DNA of 64,000 bases from an uncultured Actinomycetaceae bacterium (GTDB taxonomy: Bacteria > Actinomycetota > Actinomycetes > Actinomycetales > Actinomycetaceae): contig CABQJD010000001.1 of assembly GCA_902464405.1 (NCBI GenBank), forward strand, positions 216,571 to 280,570. The letters are read 5' to 3'. The notes under the pieces are model-generated. The model did not search any database. It was not told the DNA's origin and saw nothing but the letters and a program-made list of their open reading frames with translations. How positions within the stretch are numbered: position 1 is the first letter of the stretch; each line of letters begins with the position of its first letter. Both the position numbers and the translations under genes were made by a program. Shown here one piece after another: positions 1 to 8,005 of this stretch.

Positions 1-1400
1 ACCCATACAAAACCGATTCCTGCGATAAGAAGTATCTCTATTGCGGATACGATAAAGCCTGTACGCCACCATTCTTTTTGGCTCATGTAGCCAGCAGAAT
101 AGTAGATTGCGGCAGTTCCTGTGCCATAGTGGGTGGTGCTTGGCGAAATGCAGGTGAGCATAGCAAAAACCATGCCAATCACTAAAGGATTCATTCCCTG
201 CTCTGCAAGGATTCCAACAAATGGGAGGAAAAATGCTTGCAGATGCACGAGCAGGCTCGTGAGGAAATAGTGAATATATACGTAAAAGAGAGCTAAAACT
301 ACATAGAGAGCGATTGGGTTCATTCCAGCGATAGGGGTTTGGATTGCGGAAACAATCCACGAAATCACGCCTTCTTTATTGAGATAGTCTGTGATAGCGA
401 TGAGAGGAGCGAGCCATAAAAGTATGTCCCATGCTTTTTCTTCTTTGAGCACTTCTTTATAGGAAACGATGCGCATGGCGAGCAAGGCGATTATTCCAAC
501 TAATGCTGTGGTGGTGGGGTGTATTGCAAGCTTATTTCCTAATGCCCACATTGCGATCATGAGCGTGAATGTGCCTGAGAGGAGGAGTTCCGCTTGTGAA
601 AACTTTCCCATGTGAGCTAGCTGGGTGCGTGCAAAATTTTGGATAGCGAGCATATCGGCTTTGCTGAGATCGGGTTTGTGCAGGCAATAGATCACCCAAG
701 GTACGATGACGATTGCGAGAATAATGGGCACACTCGCGTAAAGAAACCAGTCTATCCACGAGATGTGCAGGTCGAAAGTGGTGTTGAGCATTTCGATAGC
801 GAGAGGGTTAGTTGCCATTGCCGTCAGGAAAAGAGCACCGATCGTGAGATTGAGCTGGAAGCTTGCCATAAAGAGGAAAGCTCCGATTTTCTTGTTGCTT
901 TCTTGCTGTGAGCTGCTTTTTGCCGCATCGGCAAGTGCTTGAGTGATGGGATAAAGAATTCCAGCTCCACGGGCATTTGTGTTGGGCACGAAAGGAGCAA
1001 TAAGGCAGTCACACAAGCTGATCGCATAAACGATTCCGAGTGGATGCCAACCTATCTTTACGATGAGAAGGTATGCGATTCGGTGCCCAAGGGAAGTATT
1101 GCGAAAAGCGATAGCAGCGAAAAATGCAAACAGCACGAGCCATACAGCAGGGTTTCCAAAGCCAGCAAGTATGGTGGCAATAGGCATAGCTTTGCTTAAG
1201 GCGAGTGCGCATATCAGAATAAGAGCAAGTTCACCGATTTTCCCAGCATTGAGCAGGCAAGCCAAAATAAATCCGATAAAGAGCGCGAGTGTGCGCCAGC
1301 CTTCTGTGCTAGTACTGTGCGGCGCTGGAATAAAGGCGAGAGCGCAAGCGATAATCATAGCGATACATAGTCTTGTGGGCTGTAGTGTGGTGGTTTTCAT
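1..1400 (-). CDS. DASS/CitT-like divalent anion transporter, partial at window edge
   Basis: Secondary transporter of the divalent anion:sodium symporter (SLC13/DASS) family, expected to move di- or tricarboxylates across the cytoplasmic membrane. The reading frame starts MKTTTLQPTRL and stays open for 466 codons to the left edge, so only the extreme C-terminus is missing. Two family hallmarks are visible: VPNTNARGAGILYPI near residues 138-152 (compare PSNTARGGGIIFPI of plant and bacterial 2-oxoglutarate/malate carriers) and TTHYGTGTAAIYYSAGY near residues 420-436. Long hydrophobic stretches fill the rest. Its ATG overlaps the stop of the upstream thioesterase gene as ATGA, so it is probably translationally coupled to the men genes. 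The exact substrate cannot be read from sequence. Confidence 0.85.
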   Translation of the reverse strand, partial: MKTTTLQPTRLCIAMIIACALAFIPAPHSTSTEGWRTLALFIGFILACLLNAGKIGELALILICALALSKAMPIATILAGFGNPAVWLVLFAFFAAIAFRNTSLGHRIAYLLIVKIGWHPLGIVYAISLCDCLIAPFVPNTNARGAGILYPITQALADAAKSSSQQESNKKIGAFLFMASFQLNLTIGALFLTAMATNPLAIEMLNTTFDLHISWIDWFLYASVPIILAIVIVPWVIYCLHKPDLSKADMLAIQNFARTQLAHMGKFSQAELLLSGTFTLMIAMWALGNKLAIHPTTTALVGIIALLAMRIVSYKEVLKEEKAWDILLWLAPLIAITDYLNKEGVISWIVSAIQTPIAGMNPIALYVVLALFYVYIHYFLTSLLVHLQAFFLPFVGILAEQGMNPLVIGMVFAMLTCISPSTTHYGTGTAAIYYSAGYMSQKEWWRTGFIVSAIEILLIAGIGFVW

Positions 1401-1786
1401 GCGGATATTTCCTCAGTTTCTTTAATGTAGAGGGTAACGGTCGAAATGTTGAATGGCTTTCCCGTATGGTTCAAGGTTTGTTCTACACGCCATATATGGA
1501 TTGTTTTTCCGTTATGTTCAAGAAAAGCGCGCACATGGCATCTGCTTCCGAGCTGCACAGGGCGAAGATGATGAGTTTCCAGGCTCACTCCCAGCGCTTG
1601 AGAGTGAGACGATATTGCGCAGGAAGCTCCAATACTGGCAGCGTGTTCGGCGATTGCGGCGCTTATTCCTCCGTGTAGATAGCCATGAATTTGTGTGTGT
1701 TCATCGCGTACGATCCATTCGCCTTCCACAAGCATGGGTGTGACGGTATGGAAAGTGACGATATTATCGATCAGGCTCATGCTCAT
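1397..1786 (-). CDS. menI: Hotdog-fold thioesterase, probable DHNA-CoA hydrolase MenI
   Basis: Short PaaI/YdiI-type acyl-CoA thioesterase of 129 residues. The motif LHGGISAAIAEHAASIGA carries the HGG turn and the downstream glutamate that acts in this family. The position directly after menE and menB suggests it hydrolyses 1,4-dihydroxy-2-naphthoyl-CoA in menaquinone synthesis; that substrate is inferred from context. The open frame extends 18 codons further upstream and overlaps menE, but the ATG at 1786 is preceded by GGAAAG at a good distance and is preferred. The stop overlaps the start of the downstream transporter (ATGA). Confidence 0.72.
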   Translation of the reverse strand: MSMSLIDNIVTFHTVTPMLVEGEWIVRDEHTQIHGYLHGGISAAIAEHAASIGASCAISSHSQALGVSLETHHLRPVQLGSRCHVRAFLEHNGKTIHIWRVEQTLNHTGKPFNISTVTLYIKETEEISA

Positions 1787-1827
1787 GTTCTTTCCGTTTA
1801 GTTTTCTGCGTGCATTGAGCGCGGGAT

Positions 1828-3432
1828 TTAGCATTCGCACAGCATATATTTTTTTACTTTTCCTACTGCCGTTTTTGGTAGTTCATCAAGCCAGATAAAG
1901 CGCTGGGGTATTTTGTATGCGGCGAGATATCGAGAGCAAAATTTTTTCAGTTCTTCTGTTGAAGGTAGCGGTGAAGATGATGAGGATAGCGTAGATGTGG
2001 GTGCTTGCGTATCTGAAAGACTATATGAAGGATCTGGCACGATATATGCCCACGGCACTTGGCTCCACACGGGATCGCTATGCCCAACCACGGCTGCCTC
2101 GGCAATAGCAGGGTGCTCTACAAGGCAGTGTTCAATATCTGCAGGATAAATATTTTCTCCGCCTGAAATAATCAGATCTGTGAGCCTGCTTTTCACGTAA
2201 AGATATCCATCGTCGTCAAGATATCCGATATCGCCAGTTTTATACCAGCCGTCGGCAGTGAAAGAAGCGGCATAGGCGGCATCTTTATTAAGATAGCCTA
2301 TGCATAGAGCAGGGGATTTGATTTGGATTTCTCCCACCTCAGGTGAGTTTCCTTGAGGGTGAGTGCAGATGCTTGAGTCGCTGCTGATCCGCAGTTGATT
2401 AGAAAAGAGAGGAATTCCTGAAGACCCCGCTTTTTCAGAGGGAAGATGCCAAAGAGGAGTGGCAATTACCTGAGAGCAGGTTTCGCTCATGCCGAAAGAG
2501 CGTATAACGGGGATATTCTTTTGAGCGCATCTTTCCAGCAGAGAATTTTCGAAGAATCCGCCACCTAAAAGCATATAGCGAAAACTTTTGGGATAGGATT
2601 TTTCTCCAAGATCTTCGACGAGAGCGCGAAGTGCATAGGTGACGACTGAAACGATTGTTGCTTTTTCTTCAAGAATGAGCGTATTGATAGCGTTGGGATT
2701 GAATTTTTTGAATAGGTAAACGGGGATGCCGTAGATAATTCCTCGAAGCAAAATAGATAAACCGCTGATGTGGTAGAGCGGCGTGAAGCATACCCACGCA
2801 TCGTGCTCGTTTAAGCCCGTGTTGAGCACAGCGGCGAGAGCTGAAGAATAATGGTTACCGTATGTTTGGAGTACTCCTTTAGGGCTTCCTGTGGTCCCCG
2901 AGGTGTAAAGAATACTCATTACGGAATCTGGATCCCACTCGTTGAGAATATGTGTGCGTGGAGTGTGATCGCTTAGGGCAGGTGTTTCGCACTGGTATGT
3001 ACCAGCAGTATGTATATCGCCTATCGGTATGGGAGTGATGGTATGTTCGGGAAGCAAAGCTTGCAACTCTTGTATGCTGTCTTTTGCCTCATCGCAGTAA
3101 ATAATTTCGTGTAAATCGGCATCAACGATTTGATAGCGAAGCTCAACAGGAGATAAACGAGTATTGAGCATCACTATTTGTACTCCGAGCTGCATAAGTG
3201 CCGTAATTGTGATGTAGAAACTATCAGTATTGCTTGGTAGTAAACCGATGCGGCAAGGAGTATCGGTGCTGGCTTTTCTATCGGGTTTCACAGAGGGGAC
3301 GATTTGTATGAGACGCGAAGCCGTATGCAGGCTTTCGTGATAAAGCTGGGCAAAGGTATATTCTCTATTTTCGTATACTAAGGCGCAGGAATCTGGGGAA
3401 GAGTATGCGCGTTGCCGAAGCCAGTTATCCAT
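1828..3432 (-). CDS. menE: o-succinylbenzoate-CoA ligase MenE
   Basis: Acyl-adenylating enzyme (ANL superfamily) that activates o-succinylbenzoate with ATP and CoA, feeding MenB in menaquinone synthesis. The 534-residue frame shows the phosphate-binding loop YTSGTTGSPKG (residues 176-186), the adenylation core YKTGDIGYLDDDGYLYV followed by the hinge region RLTDLIISGGENIYPADIE, and the C-terminal catalytic lysine in PKTAVGKVKK. It is somewhat longer than many MenE proteins because of low-complexity inserts (a serine/proline stretch near residue 490). It lies 94 bases downstream of menB and overlaps the long form of the thioesterase frame, so it is probably in the menB operon. A generic acyl-CoA ligase is possible on sequence alone; menB next door makes MenE the best call. 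Confidence 0.88.
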   Translation of the reverse strand: MDNWLRQRAYSSPDSCALVYENREYTFAQLYHESLHTASRLIQIVPSVKPDRKASTDTPCRIGLLPSNTDSFYITITALMQLGVQIVMLNTRLSPVELRYQIVDADLHEIIYCDEAKDSIQELQALLPEHTITPIPIGDIHTAGTYQCETPALSDHTPRTHILNEWDPDSVMSILYTSGTTGSPKGVLQTYGNHYSSALAAVLNTGLNEHDAWVCFTPLYHISGLSILLRGIIYGIPVYLFKKFNPNAINTLILEEKATIVSVVTYALRALVEDLGEKSYPKSFRYMLLGGGFFENSLLERCAQKNIPVIRSFGMSETCSQVIATPLWHLPSEKAGSSGIPLFSNQLRISSDSSICTHPQGNSPEVGEIQIKSPALCIGYLNKDAAYAASFTADGWYKTGDIGYLDDDGYLYVKSRLTDLIISGGENIYPADIEHCLVEHPAIAEAAVVGHSDPVWSQVPWAYIVPDPSYSLSDTQAPTSTLSSSSSPLPSTEELKKFCSRYLAAYKIPQRFIWLDELPKTAVGKVKKYMLCEC

Positions 3433-3526
3433 AAAATACTTTCTTATTATTTTTTATTACTTTTTCCTATACGGATTTTTACTTATATGGGCTGTATGAG
3501 CTGAGTTGCTTTCAGGCACAATAATT

Positions 3527-4345
3527 TCAGGGAAATTTTGGAAAAGCATCAAAATCAGGAGTCCGTTTTTCAATAAAAGCATTTTTGCCTTCTTTTGCTT
3601 CATCTGTGGTGTAGTACAAAAGCGTGGCATCACCAGCAAATTGTTGAAGTCCAGCAAGCCCGTCAGTATCAGCATTAAAGGCACCTTTGATTAGCCGCAG
3701 AGCCGTTGGCGACATTTCCAATATGCGTTCACACCATTGCAGCGTCACTTTTTCTACGTCTTCGAGAGGCACAACGGTATTTACCCATCCCATCTCATAT
3801 GCTTCTTGTGCGGTGTATTGCCTGCACATAAACCAGACTTCTTTTGCTCGTTTATGCCCAATCACTCTGGCAAGATAGCCTGATCCGTATCCGGCATCAA
3901 AGGAGCCGACGTGCGGGCCAGTCTGCCCATAGCGGGCATTATCTGCAGAAATCGTCATATCACACACAAGCTGAAGGACGTTTCCTCCTCCGATAGACCA
4001 TCCTTTTACCATGGCTAGTACTGGTTTAGGAATAATGCGGATTAGCCGCTGAAGATCGAGCACGTTGAGGCGAGGAATACCGTCTGTGCCAACGTATCCT
4101 CCATGCCCGCGCACTTTCTGATCGCCGCCAGAGCAGAAAGCTTTATCGCCAGCTCCCGTGAGAATAATAACTCCGATAGTCGGGTCGTCTCGGCATATCG
4201 TGAAAGCGTCAATCATTTCGCAGACGGTAGTGGGAGTAAAAGCGTTGTGCACATGCGGGCGATTGATCGTAATTTTTGCAATTTTCTGAGAACGTTCGAA
4301 AAGGATTTCTGTGTATTCTTTTATTGTTTCCCATGTTTGGCTCAT
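3527..4345 (-). CDS. menB: 1,4-dihydroxy-2-naphthoyl-CoA synthase MenB
   Basis: Crotonase-fold enzyme that cyclises o-succinylbenzoyl-CoA to DHNA-CoA in menaquinone synthesis. The translated protein (272 residues from MSQTWETIKEY) contains the oxyanion-hole segment GAGDKAFCSGGDQKVRGHGG, the MenB-specific SIGGGNVLQLVCDMTISADNA and GPHVGSFDAGYGSGYLAR, and the C-terminal FIEKRTPDFDAFPKFP ending typical of MenB. The longest frame begins 32 codons earlier, but the ATG at 4345 has an AAAGG site 8 bases upstream and gives the usual family length. First gene of the probable menB-menE-menI-transporter operon. Confidence 0.95.
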   Translation of the reverse strand: MSQTWETIKEYTEILFERSQKIAKITINRPHVHNAFTPTTVCEMIDAFTICRDDPTIGVIILTGAGDKAFCSGGDQKVRGHGGYVGTDGIPRLNVLDLQRLIRIIPKPVLAMVKGWSIGGGNVLQLVCDMTISADNARYGQTGPHVGSFDAGYGSGYLARVIGHKRAKEVWFMCRQYTAQEAYEMGWVNTVVPLEDVEKVTLQWCERILEMSPTALRLIKGAFNADTDGLAGLQQFAGDATLLYYTTDEAKEGKNAFIEKRTPDFDAFPKFP

Positions 4346-4507
4346 ATGTTTGCCTTTCGATCTTCGATATTTACTAGTGTATATTTTCCCTGTTTTTTGG
4401 TGTGAAATCGGTGTGAAATTACTGCAAAATTTCGCAGACAAATTCTATCTGGCACCGTGCTGGAACTGCTGTTAAGCAGTATTTGTACGGCGTACTCTTG
4501 ATTGTGT

Positions 4508-4963
4508 TTATCGCAGTTTTTCAAACCACTGCTTTAGATGCTTTTCGCACTCTTTTCCTAATATTCCGCCAATCACTTCCACGTGATGAGGAAGGCGCGA
4601 ATCTCGTAATACGTCTCGCACAGATCCACCAGCTCCAGCTTTTGGATCCCATGCGCCGAAAATAACGCGAGAAATTCTGGCATTGAGAATAGCTCCAGCG
4701 CACATTGTGCATGGCTCTAAATTGACGACGAGCGTACAGCCGCTTAAATTCCATGATCCGCGAGCTGCGGCAGCTTCACGCAAAGCATTTATCTCGGCGT
4801 GCCCTGCAGGATCGCCGTCACGTTCACGAGTGTTAAAACCTTCTGCGATGACGCGCCCACTTGCGTCACACACAAGAGCGCCGATAGGTACATCTGAGCA
4901 GCTTTCAGCTATTTCCCCTAAAGCAAGTGTGCGCCGAATAAGTGCCTCTTCCTTTTCGTGCAT
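4508..4963 (-). CDS. tadA: tRNA-specific adenosine deaminase TadA
   Basis: Zinc deaminase that converts the wobble adenosine of tRNA-Arg(ACG) to inosine; the substrate tRNA-Arg(ACG) itself lies at 28051 in this window. The catalytic motifs are HAEINALREAA (zinc histidine and proton-shuttle glutamate) and NLEPCTMCAGAILNARI (two zinc cysteines). From the ATG at 4963 it is 151 residues, the usual size; the frame stays open to a GTG at 5026, so the start is not certain because no strong ribosome site precedes the ATG. Transcribed away from upp, with the two promoters in the shared interval. It is unrelated to the pilus ATPase also called TadA at 46621. Confidence 0.9.
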   Translation of the reverse strand: MHEKEEALIRRTLALGEIAESCSDVPIGALVCDASGRVIAEGFNTRERDGDPAGHAEINALREAAAARGSWNLSGCTLVVNLEPCTMCAGAILNARISRVIFGAWDPKAGAGGSVRDVLRDSRLPHHVEVIGGILGKECEKHLKQWFEKLR

Positions 4964-5118
4964 ACCCGTAGTATATCTGCTGAAGTTGCTATTTCGGTTT
5001 GCTATTTTGCTTTGCTGCGTCTTCACTTCCAGCTTGCGTGGATTTCTTACTTTTTATTTCCCTTGAGTACATCTGCGTATATCTGCCTCTTTATGCCCAG
5101 CTGCGGTACATTAGAAGC

Positions 5119-5757
5119 ATGAAACTTCAGGTGATTAACCACCCGCTTGTGGCTCACAAGCTCACGGTGTTGCGCGACGAAAATACTCCATCTCCGATTT
5201 TCCGCCAGTTGGTGGAAGAGCTGATTATGCTCGAATCATATGAGGCGACTCGCGATCTTGCAGCTCAGCCGCACGAAATCGTCACGCCCGTTGCACCTAT
5301 GGTTGGCACGCGTATTGCCAGCCCGCGCCCGATTGTGGTGCCAATTATTCGCGCAGGGCTGGGTATGCTCGAAGGCATGAGCAGGCTGATGCCGTTTGCG
5401 GAAATTGGTTTCCTAGGTATGAAGCGTGACGAAGAAACGCTCGATGTGGTCACGTATGCGAATCGTTTGCCCGATGATCTTTCTGGCAGGCAGTGCTTCG
5501 TGCTCGATCCTATGCTTGCCACAGGGCATACGCTTGTGGCTGCTATCGATTACCTGCTTGAGCGAGGTGCGCGTGACGTTACCGCAATCTGTATTCTTGC
5601 AGCTCCAGAAGGTCTGGAAACTCTTGAGAAGCATATTGGTGAGCGTGCGAACGTGAAGATCGTGGTTGCTGCTGTAGATGATCATCTCAACGAGCACGGC
5701 TATATTGTGCCAGGGTTGGGTGATGCTGGCGATCGTCTTTATGGCATCGTCGATTGA
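5119..5757 (+). CDS. upp: Uracil phosphoribosyltransferase Upp
   Basis: Pyrimidine salvage enzyme forming UMP from uracil and PRPP in the cytoplasm. The 212-residue protein starts MKLQVINHPLVAHKLTVLRD, matching the family N-terminus; the PRPP loop appears as FVLDPMLATGHT and the uracil-binding end as GDAGDRLYGI near the C-terminus. The PRPP loop has GHT where most relatives have GGS, a mild variation. The open frame runs upstream to 4999 but the ATG at 5119 fits the family length. Monocistronic, divergent from tadA. Confidence 0.95.
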   Translation: MKLQVINHPLVAHKLTVLRDENTPSPIFRQLVEELIMLESYEATRDLAAQPHEIVTPVAPMVGTRIASPRPIVVPIIRAGLGMLEGMSRLMPFAEIGFLGMKRDEETLDVVTYANRLPDDLSGRQCFVLDPMLATGHTLVAAIDYLLERGARDVTAICILAAPEGLETLEKHIGERANVKIVVAAVDDHLNEHGYIVPGLGDAGDRLYGIVD

Positions 5758-5775
5758 TTGTGTGCGCGCCATCGC

Positions 5776-5797
5776 AGGCGTGTGTTTTCATGCCTTT
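5776..5797 (+). terminator. Possible terminator after upp
   Basis: Inverted repeat AGGCGTG / CATGCCT (one G-U pair, 6-base loop TGTTTT) about 20 bases after the upp stop, followed by TTAGTG. The U-tract is poor, so termination efficiency is uncertain. Confidence 0.35.
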
Positions 5798-5853
5798 AGT
5801 GTTGTGTGAGAATGATGTTGTGTGTGCGGCGTGGGCTGAAGCGCGTGTAAATA

Positions 5854-6075
5854 TCAGCGATTTCGCCACCAACGTAAGAAAATCACGATAACGCCAAGAG
5901 CCATAATCACGAAGCCTGCATAGCGTATAAATTCAACCATACTAGGATCGGGTGTAGCGTGCGCTGCATATGCTGCGGCACGCTCAATAGCTGGGGAATG
6001 AATCGCCAAGCCATGAATCGATGCAGCGCAGGCGGGGATTCCCGCTATGATAGTTTCGAACATTGAAATACTCAT
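5854..6075 (-). CDS. Small membrane protein, hypothetical
   Basis: 73-residue protein of unrecognised family. The first 50 residues are alanine-rich and weakly hydrophobic; residues about 51-67 (YAGFVIMALGVIVIFLRWW) form one clear membrane segment ending in a basic WWRNR tail, so a single-pass anchor with a cytoplasmic C-terminus is likely. A GGAG sits just before the ATG at 6075. It is divergent from the DUF5926 gene, whose start lies 40 bases away, so the two share a very short promoter interval. No function can be assigned. Confidence 0.55.
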   Translation of the reverse strand: MSISMFETIIAGIPACAASIHGLAIHSPAIERAAAYAAHATPDPSMVEFIRYAGFVIMALGVIVIFLRWWRNR

Positions 6076-6115
6076 CTACTCCAGTGTACGGGAGTAACGA
6101 CCAAGGAGAAACGCG

Positions 6116-6985
6116 ATGGGCAAAGCTAGCCGCCGCAAGAATAAGGAAGCGAAAGCTCAAGCGCCAAAACGTGCGCGCGTTAATTACGTAGATCGCCCAT
6201 TTGAAGGGCTTCCATTTGAACGCGAGCTTGTGGCTATGCGCGAAATTTTGCCGAGTGCCACTCTTGCTGTGCGAACAAATAAGAAGTACGGTGAGCGTGA
6301 TGTTTTATTGGTGACGATGCTTCCAGAGATGGTTGGGGCGCTGCGCCGCAGTGACGGTGTGCTGATGGTGGCTGTCCGCGTAGTTCTTAATTCGGGAGAT
6401 GCGTCGCTCGATATTGCTGACCGTATCGTCAAAGCATTGGATCTAGATGATGGGCAGACGCTCACCCAGGTCGATTTGCCAGAGCCTGGAACTCGCCTTG
6501 AAGACGTATTGGATCTTGGCGTAGAAGCAGAGTTCAACGTTTATAATGATTTGAATTTCTGGATTGCAGAAAAAGAACGCGAAAACCCTGATATTGCTGC
6601 TGCGATTGATGCTGCTCGTGAGCAGATTATTCCGATGGCGCAGGTGGAAGGCGTCCTAGGTGCATTTTGGGCGCGTATGCAGCGTGAGTTTGTGCGATGG
6701 ATTCGTATCGAAAATGAAGACGCCGTGCTTGCTGCCTTAGCTCGTCTGCAAAACCGCCGTGAATTGACGTTTGACGGTGCGCGATTCGTCGGAGCTTTTC
6801 GGGCGGCTGGGCTTTTGATTCCAGTGTTCGAGCTGGAACGCGGAGCTGAAGCGGAAGAATTGGCGGCGCCGATGGCGGCTTTCGATAAGGTACTGACGGC
6901 AGAAATTGCTAGCGATGCGCCGCTGACCCCTGAAGAGCGCCGAGCAAAGGCTGGGATTGTTTCTCGGCAAGTCACACTGCGTTAA
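6116..6985 (+). CDS. DUF5926 family protein
   Basis: Conserved actinobacterial protein of unknown function, 289 residues. Recognised from its lysine-rich start MGKASRRKNKEAKAQ and the core FEGLPFERELVAMREILPSA followed by an RDVLLVTMLP segment. The basic N-terminal tail resembles that of nucleic-acid or ribosome-associated proteins but no catalytic motif is visible. An excellent AAGGAG site precedes the ATG at 6116. It stands alone between upp and the accessory block beginning near 7.0 kb. Confidence 0.85.
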   Translation: MGKASRRKNKEAKAQAPKRARVNYVDRPFEGLPFERELVAMREILPSATLAVRTNKKYGERDVLLVTMLPEMVGALRRSDGVLMVAVRVVLNSGDASLDIADRIVKALDLDDGQTLTQVDLPEPGTRLEDVLDLGVEAEFNVYNDLNFWIAEKERENPDIAAAIDAAREQIIPMAQVEGVLGAFWARMQREFVRWIRIENEDAVLAALARLQNRRELTFDGARFVGAFRAAGLLIPVFELERGAEAEELAAPMAAFDKVLTAEIASDAPLTPEERRAKAGIVSRQVTLR

Positions 6986-7284
6986 TGTATGAGCGATGCG
7001 AGTTTGCATACAGATATGATAGGAGCATCCGAGTGTCTGCCAGAGGCGGCTTTAGCTCAGGTGTATCACCTTGATCGGTAATAATCCCGCTAACTTCATT
7101 AGCGAGTAACCGAACCCTGCTACGGTTTTAGCGGTTTGGGTCTGAAATACTGTAAGTAGTTGAAAACGAGAGCCGAAAAAAGTGGCGAAACAACTGGATA
7201 AACATGCGTTTAGGAAGCGCTCAAATGGCTGGAGGCTGTTGCGTATGTATTCCTTATTAGTAGTGTTTTGCTAGCTATGAAAAA
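6986..7284. other. Gene-free stretch with repeat resembling the ends of the 58-63 kb elements
   Basis: No credible reading frame on either strand. It opens with a fragment that looks like the D-arm of a tRNA (GGCTTTAGCTCAG at 7052-7064) but does not fold into a complete tRNA. At 7086-7140 it contains CGCTAAC, TTAGCGAGTA and TTTTAGCGGTTTGGG, the same kind of words that occur in the element-end repeats at 58213-58265 and 61566-61620. It may be a scar of a past integration; this is inference. Confidence 0.4.
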
Positions 7285-7319
7285 TTGGGGAGCTAGATTT
7301 TATTGTTCTAGCTCCCCAA
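7285..7319 (-). terminator. Rho-independent terminator of the 7343-7576 gene
   Basis: Perfect 13-bp stem TTGGGGAGCTAGA / TCTAGCTCCCCAA with a 9-base loop. On the minus strand it is followed by TTTTTC, giving a proper U-tract, and it lies 24 bases past the stop of the small membrane protein gene. Confidence 0.85.
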
Positions 7320-7342
7320 ATTGTTATATTGAGTAGTTCGCG

Positions 7343-7576
7343 TTATTTAATGATTCCTTTCTCGCGATATTTGCGTTGTGTCCAACGGTTCCATACGAGC
7401 AGCAAGCCTAGCCCGATATAGGTGACGGCGACTATCCCGATACTTAGCACGATGCGCAGTAACGTTGATTCTGCGTTGCTGATAGTGCTCCATGCACCCC
7501 AAATGATTACTGGAGATAAGGCAAGCGTCAGCACTGCAGCGACGCCCCATACGTGGGTATCGATCCAATTCTTCAC
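7343..7576 (-). CDS. Two-helix membrane protein, hypothetical
   Basis: 77-residue protein with two predicted membrane segments (about residues 10-30 and 40-62) and a basic tail WTQRKYREKGIIK. GTG start preceded by AAGGAAGGAA. No family recognised. It is transcribed away from the peptide/two-component operon, and the paired palindromic operators at 7648-7690 lie in the shared promoter region, so it may be co-regulated with that cassette. A role as immunity or accessory protein for a secreted peptide is possible but not shown by the sequence. Confidence 0.65.
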   Translation of the reverse strand: MKNWIDTHVWGVAAVLTLALSPVIIWGAWSTISNAESTLLRIVLSIGIVAVTYIGLGLLLVWNRWTQRKYREKGIIK

Positions 7577-7647
7577 GAGTTGTTTCCTTCCTTAAGGATG
7601 GTTGGCTAGGCGGACTTTTTCACGTTATCTGCTTTGCTGGGTATGCG

Positions 7648-7690
7648 ATACCGACGAATGTCGGTTACTTATACCGACATTCGTCGGTAT
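7648..7690. promoter_or_regulatory. Paired palindromic operator, peptide-1 side
   Basis: Two 16-bp palindromes, ACCGACGAATGTCGGT at 7650-7665 and ACCGACATTCGTCGGT at 7673-7688, which are exact reverse complements of each other, with centres 23 bp apart. The same site recurs at 9947-9962. The pair lies between two divergent genes (starts at 7576 and 7765). A NarL/LuxR-type response regulator encoded at 9180 is the obvious candidate binder; that assignment is inference. Confidence 0.75.
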
Positions 7691-7764
7691 ACATACTGGG
7701 TGTAGTGTTCGTAGACTCGGAAAGTCAGTTACCAAGGTTGTCTTGGAATGAAAGGAAAGAAAGA

Positions 7765-7983
7765 ATGCGTTGTGCAAGTCTTGTAGCAGGAATGAGCGTG
7801 TTAGCTTTTGCTCTGCCTGCAGCCCCAACCACAATCACGCCTAACGTCAGTTCAGAGATGGAATCTTCCTTGAGCGTACACGTAGTCTCCAACGAGACTG
7901 TTGAGCCAGCCACTCGTGTTATTCCACTGATATGCTCGTTCTTTCCGAATTTGCGTGGGTGTGAGGTGTATCGTCCACGTTAG
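7765..7983 (+). CDS. Small secreted peptide with two cysteines
   Basis: 72-residue precursor. Residues 1-18 (MRCASLVAGMSVLAFALP) look like a signal peptide with likely cleavage around ALPAAP. The predicted mature part is Ser/Thr/Val-rich and ends ICSFFPNLRGCEVYRPR, with two cysteines spaced by eight residues that could form a disulfide loop. No family recognised. The chosen ATG at 7765 follows GAAAGGAAAG; the frame is open to 7705 but that extension would hide the signal peptide. It lies directly downstream of the paired operators and 22 bases upstream of the histidine kinase gene, so it is probably the first gene of the kinase/regulator operon. It could be a signalling peptide, a bacteriocin-like product or a small surface protein. 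Confidence 0.6.
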   Translation: MRCASLVAGMSVLAFALPAAPTTITPNVSSEMESSLSVHVVSNETVEPATRVIPLICSFFPNLRGCEVYRPR

Positions 7984-8005
7984 ATGATCGATATAGTTGC
8001 TAGTG

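Noticed and set aside
7046..7120. Possible tRNA beginning GGCGGCTTTAGCTCAG
   Set aside because: Only the acceptor/D-arm part resembles a tRNA; no anticodon stem or T-arm can be formed, so it is at most a fragment.
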